A stretch of DNA of 64,000 bases, taken from Poa pratensis (lineage: Eukaryota; Streptophyta; Magnoliopsida; Poales; Poaceae). The DNA lies in assembly GCA_947311845.1 (NCBI GenBank), contig CAMZMU010000041.1, positions 109,288,009 through 109,352,008 on the forward strand, read 5' to 3'. Positions 1 through 17,330 of the stretch are shown one piece after another. A program made the position numbers and the translations under genes. The notes under the pieces were generated by a model, which had not been told where the DNA came from, did no database searches, and worked only from the letters and a program-made list of their open reading frames with translations. How positions within the stretch are numbered: the first letter of the stretch is position 1; every line of letters starts with the position of its first letter.

Positions 1-52
1 ATGTCACGGTTCTGCTCGTAGTTATCTACCCTAGTGATCTAGGGACACAACA
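1..52 (+). repeat. 3' end of 5' LTR, copia A
   Basis: The last 52 bases of the LTR end in ACACAACA immediately before the primer binding site. They match 6013-6064 with a few substitutions (for example GTTATCT against TCGATCT). Confidence 0.9.
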
Positions 53-53
53 T

Positions 54-65
54 TGGTATCAGAGC
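54..65 (+). other. Primer binding site (initiator Met tRNA), copia A
   Basis: TGGTATCAGAGC, complementary to the 3' end of plant initiator tRNA-Met, lies one base after the LTR end. Confidence 0.92.
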
Positions 66-1439
66 CACTTAGTGGCTAGATCGATCTCGGGTAGAAGAAA
101 AGAAAAGCAAAAGTGAAAAGAAATCCCCTCCCGTCAGAACCCTAACCCTAACCAGAAAAAGGGGTCAAAGAACTCACCGGAAGGCCCTCGGGCTTGCCGG
201 CAAGGAGCGCCGCCGCAAGGCCGCGCCTGTTCCTCTCGACCCAGATGGGCACCGCAAGGGGCATCTGGATGAAGAACATGGGTAGTGGAGGGGATCGGCA
301 CCTCCGCCACGGCCGAAAGGAAGTGACCCCTTCGGGGGCAAAAGCACCACCGCCCTCCACCACCGGCCGCCGCCGGCAAAGGGTGCAGCCAGCTGAGCCG
401 CTTGACGGCGGTGCGCCCACCCTCGGGTGCACGCACGCGCCGGCAAGAGGGCTAGCGGGGGCGCCGCCACCAGCATCCTCGCCTAGCTGCGTCTCGCAAA
501 GTTCTTCGGGTCGTGGGTAAGAGGGATGGGAAAGAGAGCCGTGTGGAGGTGAGGGGCTAGGGGCACGGTGCTTCGCCGGAGAACGGCGGGCCGCCGGCGC
601 GCCGCCACATCCCGGGTCAGACGAGAGCGAGCAAGAGCCATCGAGAGAGAGAAAGAAGAAAAGAAAGCGGCGAAGTTTTCCTGTCGGGAGCTTGGGCTTG
701 TCCCGTTTTGTTCCAGCGACAAGAACGGCTAGCCGTCGGATCGCCACGGACAGCCTAGATACGCTACAGAGCTAACCCTAGCTCCCCATGGGTCGTGGGC
801 CGCAGGCAGGCCTTGTGCCGTGTCACAGCGAGCGACGGATAAAAGGAAATCGCCCACATGGGCCGCAGAACAGCGCTCTGTGCGGCACGCGGTAGCCAGG
901 CCGTGGGCTGGGCCGCGCACGTTTTTCCTCTACGGGCTGCGAAAACAGTTTTTTCTGTTAATTTTTTCAGAAGCAAGTTTTTTTAATTAATTTCTATACA
1001 GTTTTAGAGTATTTTGCTCAGATTTTTTTCTATTCAAACAAATCCAATGAAATGTTTGTTTTAGAAAATAGAAAAGTAACAGAAATGCTTCTGAAAAGTA
1101 TAAAGTTAATGAATTTTATTCATTTTTCCGCTGCAAATAGTTAAAAGTAATTGCTTAAAAGCAATAAAGTGATAATTAATTTTTTTTAAATGTGATAAAG
1201 TGAATATTAAAAGTAATTATGGTCATGTTATTTTATGACCAACGTTGTTAATAACATGATCATGATTTGATATTATGTGTATAAAAGGTGCATTTATTTC
1301 TATTTTCTGCCCAACGGTGATATAGATTTAATTGCATAAACAGTTGCATGTTTTATTTTGACCAACGTTGGATTATTGCATGCAATTGTTGTTGTTTTTG
1401 TTCTCACCTCGATGTGATGTTTCAGGAGGTTACCACTTG
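66..1439 (+). other. Untranslated leader of copia A
   Basis: Between the primer site and gag lies a GC-rich block (about 170-900) followed by an AT-rich block (about 940-1370). A telomere-like AACCCTAACCCTAACC stretch occurs near 140. Open frames on both strands in the GC-rich part (up to 199 codons, antisense) show no recognisable domain and are most simply a composition effect. No gene is called here. Confidence 0.6.
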
Positions 1440-2363
1440 ATGAGTTGCCTCAAGGACGTTCCGATGCTCAGGGGTGACAACTACACTGAGTGGAGGAAGA
1501 AAGTAGATCTGGCATTTGTATGTGCCGAGGTTGACTGGGTTGTGGACACTCCACAGCCAGTCAGGTCAAAAGAGCCAGTAAGAGAGGCTAATGATGATGA
1601 ATCTGCTTGGCAGAAAAAGTTGAGGGATCATTCTCCAGTGGAGATGAGTTACACCCTGGAGAACCAAAAGTGGCTGAGTGCCAACAAGAAATGCATGGCA
1701 TTTATAAAGAACACGATTGAGAACGCCATTGCGGGCTCAATCGCAGAGTGCACTTCCATTGGACAGTTCCTGGAAAAGATAAAGAGCCAGTTCACTGGCT
1801 CTTCAAAGGTGTATGCTACCCAGCTGCTCCAACAGCTGGTTACAGAAAAGTACCAAGGAGGTGCACATGGCATCAGGGAGCACATCCTGAGGATGAGCAA
1901 CATGGCTGCCAAGCTAAAGCCTATGGATGATGACCTGGAGCTCAAGCCTACCTTGCTTGTCCACCTTGTCATGGCATCTTTGCCTAAAGAGTTTGAGAAC
2001 TTTGTGATCAACTACAACATGTCCCCTGATAAATGGGACATTGAAAAGACCATCGCTATGTGTGTGCAAGAGGAGGAAAGGCTCAAGGCTTCTCACGGTG
2101 GTTCCCTGAACTATGTGAAGGAAAACAGGAAAAGAAACTACAACAACAGCAACCAAGGTGGTTCCCCCTCCAAGCCATATGGCAAAGGCAAAGGTGCCCA
2201 ACAGTATCATCATCAGAGTCTCCCAGTGGATAAAGATCAGTGTCTCCACTGCAAGAAGACTGGGCATTTCAAGAAAGATTGCCCAGATTTGCTCAAGTCA
2301 ATAATGGCAAAGAAAGGGATTCCATTCGACAAGGACTATGCAAAGAAGCGAAAGACGCATTGA
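1440..2363 (+). CDS. Copia A Gag polyprotein (C-terminally cut)
   Basis: This is the structural Gag of the element, which packages its RNA in virus-like particles. The frame is open from an ATG at 1368, but the ATG at 1440 is the likely start because the typical copia N-terminus (LKDVPMLRGDNYTEWRKK) begins right after it. A retrotransposon Gag (UBN2-type) region covers most of the protein. One CCHC zinc knuckle, CLHCKKTGHFKKDC, lies at 2241-2282. The frame stops at 2361-2363 just after a lysine-rich tail. In intact relatives the frame continues into protease. Here the sequence joins a position already downstream of the protease active site, so a deletion near 2345 removed the link. Confidence 0.85.
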   Translation: MSCLKDVPMLRGDNYTEWRKKVDLAFVCAEVDWVVDTPQPVRSKEPVREANDDESAWQKKLRDHSPVEMSYTLENQKWLSANKKCMAFIKNTIENAIAGSIAECTSIGQFLEKIKSQFTGSSKVYATQLLQQLVTEKYQGGAHGIREHILRMSNMAAKLKPMDDDLELKPTLLVHLVMASLPKEFENFVINYNMSPDKWDIEKTIAMCVQEEERLKASHGGSLNYVKENRKRNYNNSNQGGSPSKPYGKGKGAQQYHHQSLPVDKDQCLHCKKTGHFKKDCPDLLKSIMAKKGIPFDKDYAKKRKTH

Positions 2364-5300
2364 AGTCGCGAATGGAGTTCAAGCAGAAGTTGAACCTGTT
2401 GGCGACATCTCCTTAGAGTTAGCTGATGGTTTCACGATTTTGCTTAGAGATGTCTTATTTGTTCCTTCACTTCACAGAAATTTAATAAGTGTATCACGTT
2501 TGGATAAAGACAGTTATGAATGTTGTTTTGGACATGGCAAGTGTGCCATATGGTTTAAAGATGCTTGTGTGGGTATTGCTTTACTTCACGATGAGCTTTA
2601 TTTGTTATCCTTACGTGAAAAAGTGCATTCTGTGTGTAATGTGAGTGAGCAAACTTCCTTGTCGAACAAAGAACAAAAGAAAAGAAAAGAAAAGAAAAGA
2701 AAACAAACTCATGACTCGTCGAAGTTATGGCACTGTCGATTAGGCCATATTTCGAGGGGAAGAATAGAAAACCTCGTTAAAAATGATATTCTTCCTCCGT
2801 TAGAGTTCTCAGATATCGAACAATGCATAGATTGCATAAAAGGAAAGTATGTAAAGCAAATTAAAAAGGGTGCAAACCGAAGTACAGCAACACTAGAAAT
2901 CATTCACACTGATATTTGTGGACCGTTTTCTGTGAAAAGTGTGGATGGCTATGACTCGTTCATAACATTCACAGATGATTACTCCCGATATGGTTATATT
3001 TATCCAATTAAAGAAAGATCTGAAGCGTTGGATAAATTTAAAATATTCAAAGCAGAAGTTGAAAATCAGCATGATAAAAGAATTAAAATAGTCAGGTCCG
3101 ACCGTGGGGGGAGTACTACGGTCGGCACACTCCATATGGTCAAGTACCTGGACCTTTTGCAAGGTTCTTACAGGAAAATGGAATAGTCGCCCAGTATTCT
3201 ATGCCGGGCGAACCTCAGCAAAATGGAGTAGCTGAAAGGCGTAACCGTACTCTTATGGATATGGTGCGCAGCATGATGAGTTATTCCACCCTGCCATTGG
3301 GATTATGGATGGAGGCGCTTAAAACCGCCATTCACATTCTCAACAGAGTACCAAGCAAGTCGGTGCCCAAAACACCGTACGAGTTGTGGACAGGGAGAGT
3401 TCCCTCTCTGCGCCACTTGAGGGTTTGGGGGAGCCCAGCTGAGGCAAAAGTATTTAATCCAAATATTGCAAAGTTAGACCCCAAAACAGTAACTTGCCAC
3501 TTCATTGGCTATCCTGATAGATCAAAAGGTTATCGTTTCTACTGCCCAGACAGATACACAAAGTTTGTAGAAACGAGACATGCAGTCTTCTTAGAGGACG
3601 AAATGATGAGGGGGAGCATGGTAGCTCGGAAAATTGATCTTGAGGAGAAGAGGGTGTGTGCACCTTTTCCGATGATTCAGGAGCCATTTTTCGCACTACC
3701 TGTTGTACCTGCACCGACAATCCCTGAGGTTGAGGTGCAAGCACCTGTTGTAACTCCACCCGTGACAACTATGGGTGAAGATCCGGAACCTGTCCGTCAG
3801 GAGCCGACTGAACCTGTTGTTGAGCATGAAAGGGAGGTGCAGCAGCCAATTCCAGAGAATGAGACCCTTAGAAGGTCTAAAAGAGCTAAAAAGTCAGCTA
3901 TTTCTACTGATTATGTTTATAACATAGAAATAGATCATATGGAAGGTGATCCCACTTCATATGAAGAAGCCATGAGAAGCCCTCACTCATCGAAGTGGGT
4001 GGAGGCAATGGAAGACGAAATGAAATCGATGAGTTCCAACGATGTTTGGGACTTAGAGGAAATTCCTAAAGGAGCCAAAACAGTAGGCTGCAAATGGGTC
4101 TACAAAACTAAGTATGACTCCAATGGGAATATAGAAAAGTATAAAGCAAGACTTGTGGCAAAAGGCTTTACGCAAAGAGAAGGGGTAGATTACAATGAGA
4201 CTTTTTCTCCGGTCTCATGTAAGGATTCCTTCAGAATCATAATGGCATTAGTTGCACATTTTGATTTAGAGTTGCATCAAATGGATGTAAAGACGACATT
4301 TCTAAATGGAGATTTAGAAGAAAATATTTACATGAAACAACCCAAGGAGGGGAAGGAACATATGGGATGCCGTCTAAAGAAATCCATTTATGGATTAAAG
4401 CAAGCCTCTAGACAGTGGTATCTAAAGTTTAATGAAACAATTAAAAGATTTGGATTTAAAGAGAATGTTGAGGACAACTGCATTTATGCAAAGTTTAAAA
4501 GTGGGAAATATATTTTCCTAATTCTGTATGTGGATGATATCTTGCTTGCTAGCAGTGATGTCAGTCTACTACTAGAAACAAAGAAGTTTTTGTCCTCAAA
4601 TTTTGATATGAAAGATCTTGGTGAAGCTTCATATGTTTTGGGCATAGAAATTCACCGAGATAAAAAGAATGGAGTGTTAGGACTATCGCAGAAGGCATAT
4701 TTTGAAAAAGTTCTTAAAAAGTATAATATGCATAAGTGCAGTGCCACACCTGCTCCTATAGTCAAGGGCGACAAGTTTGGGAAATTCCAATGTCCCAATA
4801 ACCAGTACGAGATTGATCAAATGAAAGGAATACCATATGCTTCGGCTGTTGGAAGCTTACAGTATGCACAAGTGTGCACTCGCCCTGACTTAGCATTTAT
4901 CACCGGGGTACTCGGTAGATATCAACAGAATCCAGGCCCAGAGCACTGGAAAATGGCAAAGAAAGCTTTGCGTTATGTGCAAGGCACAAAAGGTCTCATG
5001 CTAACATATAAAAGATCTGATTCCCTAGAAATAAGAGGGTATTCAGATGTAGATTTTGCGGGAGACAAAATGATAGAAAGTGCACGACAGGATATGTGTT
5101 CACTCTCGCAGGAGGGGCTATTTCGTGGAGAAGCTCCAAACAGTCAATAGTCGCATCATCTACGATGTATGCAGAATTTATAGCATGTTATGAGGCCACG
5201 GGGCAGACGCTATGGCTAAAGAAATTTATACCCGACTTGAAAGTGGTAGATTGCATTAGCAGACCACTAAAGATGTACTGTGACAACGAGCCTGCAGTAT

Positions 5301-5536
5301 TCTATGCTCACAACAACAAGTCGAGTAATGCTACAAAGCCAATAGAAATAAAGTATTATGTTGTGAAAGATAAAATCCAGGATCAAACTATAAGTCTCGA
5401 GCATATAAAGACAACAAAAAATGCTTGCGGATCCGCTTACGAAAGGCTTACCATCCAGCGTGTTCATGGAACACGTAGCCGGCATGGGTTTAATGGAAAG
5501 CCTGTGATTTCTGGATTATTTGAGGCCCAAAAGTAA
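2345..5536 (+). pseudogene. Copia A Pol: protease remnant, integrase, RT, RNase H
   Basis: The reading begins within the region that normally follows protease, and no D-[ST]-G active site is present. Then come the GAG-pre-integrase zinc region (WHCRLGH near 2728 with CIDC downstream) and the integrase core (HTDICGPF near 2905, RSDRGG near 3095, GVAERRN near 3228). RT includes the catalytic YVDD near 4526 and KSIYGLKQA near 4380. RNase H begins near 5040 and includes SWRSSKQ near 5130. The frame breaks in a six-G run at 3106-3111 and a four-A run at 5067-5070. Both are consistent with loss of one base from the run, so these breaks may be base-calling errors. The missing protease site is a real deletion in this copy. 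Confidence 0.9.
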
Positions 5537-5694
5537 CAGAAATGGTTTCAAAAACAGAGAGGTATATTGTAGCTGTCTGATTCTATCGGCAATTGAGATG
5601 TGACGATGAAACATGCTCTATGTACTGATCTGTAACGAAACGATTAAAATAAAAGTACAAAGTTAAAAGTAAAAGTGGAGATCTAAGGGGAGAA

Positions 5695-6064
5695 TGTTAG
5701 ATCGATCTCCACGAGGCCGTTGGAGTCCAACGACTCCATGACCGATTCCCGCGCCCTGATCGGGGGCCCCCAACCGATCGATGGTTGGTGGGCCCCTGTG
5801 ACCCGCGCTACATAAAGGGTGGGGGGCCGGCAGCACACGGTACGAGGTTCACCTGTGCGCCACCGCCCCACCAACATCACCTACCGATCTAGGTTTTAGC
5901 GCGGTGCTCACGGGAAGCACCACCGACGCCACTGTCACCACCGCTGCCGTCCACCATGGCCGGCAGCTCGAGCTCGGCATCTCAAGGAGAAGGTAAAGAA
6001 CCTCCTCCCCATATGTCACGGTTCTCCTCGTATCGATCTACCCTAGTGATCTAGGGACACAACA
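5695..6064 (+). repeat. 3' LTR of copia A (370 bp)
   Basis: It starts TGTTAGATCG immediately after the polypurine tract at about 5684-5694 and ends ACACAACA, giving TG...CA termini. It overlaps in sequence with bases 1-52. Confidence 0.9.
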
Positions 6065-6168
6065 ATGGTCTTATCAATGTGATTCACTGAAGCACAAGAA
6101 AAACATGAGGGCATATCTATGACCAATGTGCAGGACTGTGCTAATACTTCTTCGTATGTTGGCTCTAG

Positions 6169-6744
6169 GCAATGAAACTCGACCCTGGCAATGCAACCTT
6201 GCTCTCAAATAGAAGCCTATGCTGGCTTCGCCTTGGTGATGCGAGCAAGGCCTTGAAGGATGCTCAAGCGCTCAGGATGATGCAACCTGGCTACCCGAAG
6301 GCATGTTATCGTGAAGGAACTGCTCTAATGTTACTGAAGGTGCGATAAGATGTTTAGTTCAGTTCTGCTTTTTCTGTGGAAAATCCTTTTGAAGTTCATG
6401 TTCTGCATTTGATGTGGTAAACCTTTTTTTATGTATGTACTAACCTCTTGTCTTCAGGACTATGAAAAGGCATGTTGTGCATTTCTTGAAGGTGTTAAAT
6501 TGGAGCCAGGGAACGTCGAGATCCAAAATGGGTTACGGTATTCTCCTTGTCCCTTTTTGGCTACATTCAAGTCTAGCGTACAGTGATAACCTCTCAAATC
6601 TCAGTGATCTCTCTCAATTCTTGCGGCTGTGATCTTTCACTTACAACAGCCTATAGGCATCTTTACTTATCATTCAAAAATTAAATTTGCAGGGAGGCTT
6701 TGGAATCCTTGAAGATTGATCGCAGTAGCCGTGGACAAGATTAG
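6169..6744 (+). CDS. Ankyrin/TPR-type protein, last three exons (partial)
   Basis: Three exons join in frame: 6169-6339 (57 codons, after a CTCTAG acceptor and before a GTGCGA donor), 6458-6537, and 6693-6744 ending in TAG. The product is about 100 residues of tetratricopeptide repeat (SNRSLCWLRLGDASKALKDA, then YREGTALMLLKDYEKACCAF), followed by ESLKIDRSSRGQD and stop. This pattern is typical of the C-terminal TPR of plant ankyrin-repeat/TPR proteins, which act as protein-interaction scaffolds. The ankyrin part would lie upstream of the window. The 104 bases between copia A and the first exon look like intron, so the retroelement appears to sit inside this gene's intron. Family assignment is moderately sure; exon structure is firm. 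Confidence 0.75.
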
Positions 6745-6909
6745 CTGGACCAGCATCATCAAAGTAGATATGAGAAACTTCTTTCCTGATTTGCACTGCT
6801 CAGTGGAGAAACGGAGTGCTCTGTTTTTGTGCCCCATAGTGCGTAACTGAAGGCTTTAAATGAACGAGCTGAGTAGGTAATTTTTAGATGGCCTTTCGCT
6901 GAGAGAATT
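6745..6909 (+). other. Probable 3' UTR of the TPR gene
   Basis: Non-coding sequence between the TPR stop codon and the left inverted repeat of the next element. No canonical polyadenylation signal stands out. The UTR may have been interrupted by that insertion and may resume after 8146. Confidence 0.4.
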
Positions 6910-8146
6910 GCATATTACAACCTCGAACTTATCTTGAAGTTTAAGTTACAACCCTGAAGTTCAAAACCGGTCAGAAAACACCCCTAATCTGTTGAAACCG
7001 TTTAAGTTGAGCCATGGGACAATTGAAAAGTGGTTTTGTAGTGACGTGGCACACTTGTCCAGCAAACAACTAAAAACATAGTACTGGTCCCACATTATGC
7101 GCCGGAGTCGAAGGAGCACGCCCACACGACGCCGCGACGACTGAAGGCCGTGCGCGAGCTCGGCGACCTGCTTGGCCGGCAGCTGCGCCATGCTGCCGAA
7201 GCTGATGTACAGCATGGCGCCAGGCCGAGCGCCGCCGCATACGCCTTGACGAAGACGCCCTCAGAACATGTTCATCAACAGGCTAACGGCGGTGCCCTCG
7301 GCGTCCAGCACGTCGCGGTGCTCCTTCTCGAGGCCGGGCCACTGGAAGAAGGTGCTAGCTGTTCCTGGCCTTGTAGCCCACGGCATGCATAGGGAAGTCC
7401 GGTACCCCGAACTCCTCTGTCTCGTCGTCCCCGACGCGGTCGTACACGCCATGGCTCTACAGGTTGTGCACGGCGATGAGGAATGAGGAAATAGGAAGAC
7501 GGGTAGTGCAGCACCAACCTCGGGATGCTGACTGTGGCGCACATCGCAGACGTCCATGGGTTGCAGCCCTTCAGGAGTCAGCGACTCCGGCCGGGGCGGC
7601 AGCACCCACATGTACTCCCCCGGCAGCGACGGCAGACCAGCTGCATGCCGGGGAACGGGAGCTCGACTACTCAGCTTCTCTCTCCGACGAGCACTCAGGA
7701 AGCGGTGCTCGTCGTTGGCCACCTTCAGCACGAACTAAAGCCACCATGGCGCCAATGATTAGGCCGCCTCGTACGCTTGTGGTGCACTGTCGTCAACTTC
7801 CCCGTACGTGGAGCGCTAGTTTGCCGCCGTCAAGGAGGTTGTGCAGGTAGAGAAGGAGAAATCGGGCCGCTGGCCGCTGCAGTCGACGACTTACCCGATG
7901 AGCGCTAGTTTGCCGCCGTCGAAGAGGACGGACGTGCAAGTGCAATAGGAGACTTCGGGCATGTGAATACGGAGGAGGCAAGTAAGTATAGTGGTCGTAT
8001 TTGCTGTTTCATCTTTCAAAACCACCTTTGAATCATCCAAGGGGTGTAATATAAATGGTATGGATAGTTTGAGGTTGTGTTCTAACCGGTTTTAGAATTG
8101 AGGGTTGTAAATTAAACTAGGGCAGAAGTTCGAGGTTGTAATATGC
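6910..8146. mobile_element. Pack-MULE-like TIR element carrying a glycosyltransferase fragment
   Basis: The left end begins GCATATTACAACCTCGAAC and the right end finishes with its exact inverse, ending at 8146. Weaker matches continue inward for about 70 bp (ACAACCCT and AAAACCGGT blocks on both sides). The inside is a GC-rich piece of a plant glycosyltransferase gene in antisense. Long inverted repeats around a captured gene fragment fit a Pack-MULE. No convincing 9-bp target duplication was found, so the exact borders and superfamily are uncertain. Confidence 0.65.
7110..7960 (-). pseudogene. UDP-glycosyltransferase (family 1) fragment
   Basis: On the minus strand, pieces of a plant small-molecule UDP-glycosyltransferase appear in changing frames. 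These include DRVGDDETEEFGVPDFPMHA (about 7400-7445), FFQWPGLEKEHRDVLDAEGT (about 7300-7360), a VFVKAYAAALG-like segment (about 7215-7255), and YISFGSMAQLPAKQVAELAH (about 7150-7210). The last is the stretch that precedes the PSPG donor-binding box in intact enzymes. The PSPG box itself is not present and the frame shifts several times, so this is a non-functional capture inside the TIR element. An intact enzyme would be about 450-500 residues. Confidence 0.7.
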
Positions 8147-9891
8147 TCATCGGCTAGATCGTGAGAAACTACGAAGTACCTCGTCTCACTGGATTCAAGA
8201 GGCCGTTCTGCGATTTTGATTTCCCGAGCAAACGTTGGTCTGTATACAGAATTTATCCGATGGTTCGTTAGGATCTATGTCAAGCTACCGATCATTGTCC
8301 ATACACCATAGCCTTTGATCGATGTGGAAGGGGCATGGAGCGCAACCCCAAATCTTGGCGCTTCTGTTGTCATAACACTGAGAAAAGTATAACGAGCCTT
8401 TGAATTTTCACCTGGTTTTTGTCAACATATATTCCCTAGAAACTTTCTGTGACATTATCTGCAGAAGAGCAGTAAATTTCATGCCTGAATCCAAGATGAA
8501 CCAGTAATGTACGTGTCTCTAGTTGAGGCTTGGAAATGTGTTGTTATATATGATGTGCTTCTTTCAAAGTACACGCTAGATTTGTGTGCGCCTGGACGCC
8601 ACGGACTCATGCGGTGTCCTCCCCTGACCCGCTCGCCAGTGGCACACACCATCCCCGCTCCCGCTCCCGCTCCGTCCTTTACTTTGCTAATCGAACACGC
8701 TCTCGCGGCTGCCTTAAAATTTTATGACCGACGCAGCCCTAGTCGAAGCCTACCCCTCCTTTCCGTAGAAAAGCTCACCCCTGCACAGAGAGCTTCCGAG
8801 ACCCAGAAGTAGGGCCTCCGGATGAGGAAGGTCCATACTCAACAAAAAGTCGTTCCGGCTCAGGTTTTTAGGCATCCTAGGCCTCGGTAGTAGTTTCTGA
8901 AACTACTACACGGAACTTGGGTTCAATCTCAGATGCAATCTGCTCTTCTGTTTGTCTCGTCTGCATGAAATGTTTTTGGGACCCTATCTCACCATGGCCT
9001 TCTTCTTTTCTCACAAGACTTTGTGTGCTGAATCTCGCTGGAGAGTAGCGTGTCAAATGCTCAATTCAGGCCAGGAACTTGAGTCTCTGAAAACGTAACG
9101 CAGTCAAGTGTCCAAAGCCAATTATGGAGACATGTGTGGGCCCACTTCATCCACTAACTCACCAAAATTTGAGAGTGATCATGGAATATTGGAGTCTTCT
9201 ATTTTTTTTCACATGAAAACTGATCTGTTTCTTTTTTACAGTGACAGACTCCAGGATCCAACATGTGAAAGTCCATCGCCATGCTTCAGGATCAGAACTC
9301 CTCGCTCCTAGAGACTCGCCCACATCTTAATCTGTCTCAGTGAAAGGTAAACATTGTATGTGAACAATACTAGTTCAGGAAGCTCCTGGCGTAATGGAAG
9401 GCCCTACTCAGGTTAAAAATCAGATCCGTCTAGCCCAAAAAATATATTATGTTGGTGGCTTCCTAGTACCATCACAACTTTACAAGATTCTGAAGAAAAA
9501 GAACAACTGAAAGATACCTCACACGCTACGTATCAGAATGTAGGCTTAATCGGTTACTGAAATCTCCATATGATTATGCTATAAGACTTCAAGGAATCTA
9601 ATGAAGGCTTTAAGGATAAACATACAAGGGTTATGTGTTTATATGCAGTCAAGACAGGCAAGGACTTTGCCTCCCGTTCAAAAGAAAAATAGACTGGCAA
9701 GGCAAAAATGTCGAGCATCCTATGATATGTGCAACATAACCCCGTCCTATGTTACGTGAGGCCTGAATATTAAGTACATGGACGATGTGGATCAGAAATT
9801 TTGTAGTTGACATGTAGGAACACAACTTTTAAGTACCAAGCCATCATGGACTTCAGATCAACACTTTGTTAGTGCCCACTGTAGATGACCC
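8147..9891. other. Intergenic region between TPR gene and RecQ gene
   Basis: No supported gene. A CT-rich stretch at about 8620-8830 resembles a promoter or 5' leader but leads into no convincing coding exon. A 20-bp word at 8870-8889 is identical to part of RecQ exon 7 (see findings). The right part, up to 9891, should include the 3' UTR of the RecQ gene, which ends at 9892 on the minus strand. Confidence 0.5.
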
Positions 9892-17030
<7,139 letters not shown>

Positions 17031-17330
17031 CTCCAGCAGGCGAGGACGCCTCCGCGGCCCGCGGACGCCGGGTCGCCGGCGGGGATCGAAACCGTAGCGC
17101 CGGTGAGAAGGGGGGAAACGCGGGAAAGAGCGGCGACGCGCGCGGCAGGCTCCTCTTCGCTTAATTATTTTCGCAGAAAGTTTTTTTTGTAGAACAGTTG
17201 GTTTGTTTACTTGGGCTTAGGGCCCGGGATCTGGGCCCCGCGCTTAGTAAAGGTTAGGCTTAAAAGAAAACCCATTAGGCCCATCTAAAATTGTCCTACA
17301 AAAATCTGCTGCGCTTAATAAAATCTTTTC
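17031..17330 (-). promoter_or_regulatory. RecQ gene promoter and 5' leader region
   Basis: Upstream of the RecQ start codon the sequence is GC-rich. It contains several TGGGCC/GGCCCA elements (near 17212-17240 and 17278) that resemble site II motifs of plant growth and cell-cycle promoters. No TATA box is clear. The transcription start is inferred, not seen. Confidence 0.45.

Larger units (their letters stand above)
1..6064 (+). mobile_element. Ty1/copia LTR retrotransposon A (5' LTR cut by window edge)
   Basis: The first 52 bases match the end of the LTR at 5695-6064 (shared stretch ending in AGGGACACAACA), so the window opens inside the 5' LTR. A tRNA-iMet primer site follows at 54-65. Gag, integrase, reverse transcriptase and RNase H follow in copia order (integrase before RT). 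A purine tract (AAGGGGAGAA) precedes the 3' LTR. The element is on the plus strand. It is defective as read: the protease active site is missing and there are two frame breaks. The target duplication cannot be checked because the left edge is outside the window. Intron sequence of the downstream TPR gene resumes directly after the 3' LTR. Confidence 0.93.

Noticed and set aside
139..156. Telomere-like AACCCTAACCCTAACC
   Set aside because: Only two to three units; also near 38620. Such telo-box words are common in leaders and do not indicate a telomere.
148..747. 199-codon antisense frame in the copia A leader
   Set aside because: GC-rich region with open frames on both strands, no domain and no splice or start context. 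Best explained by composition.
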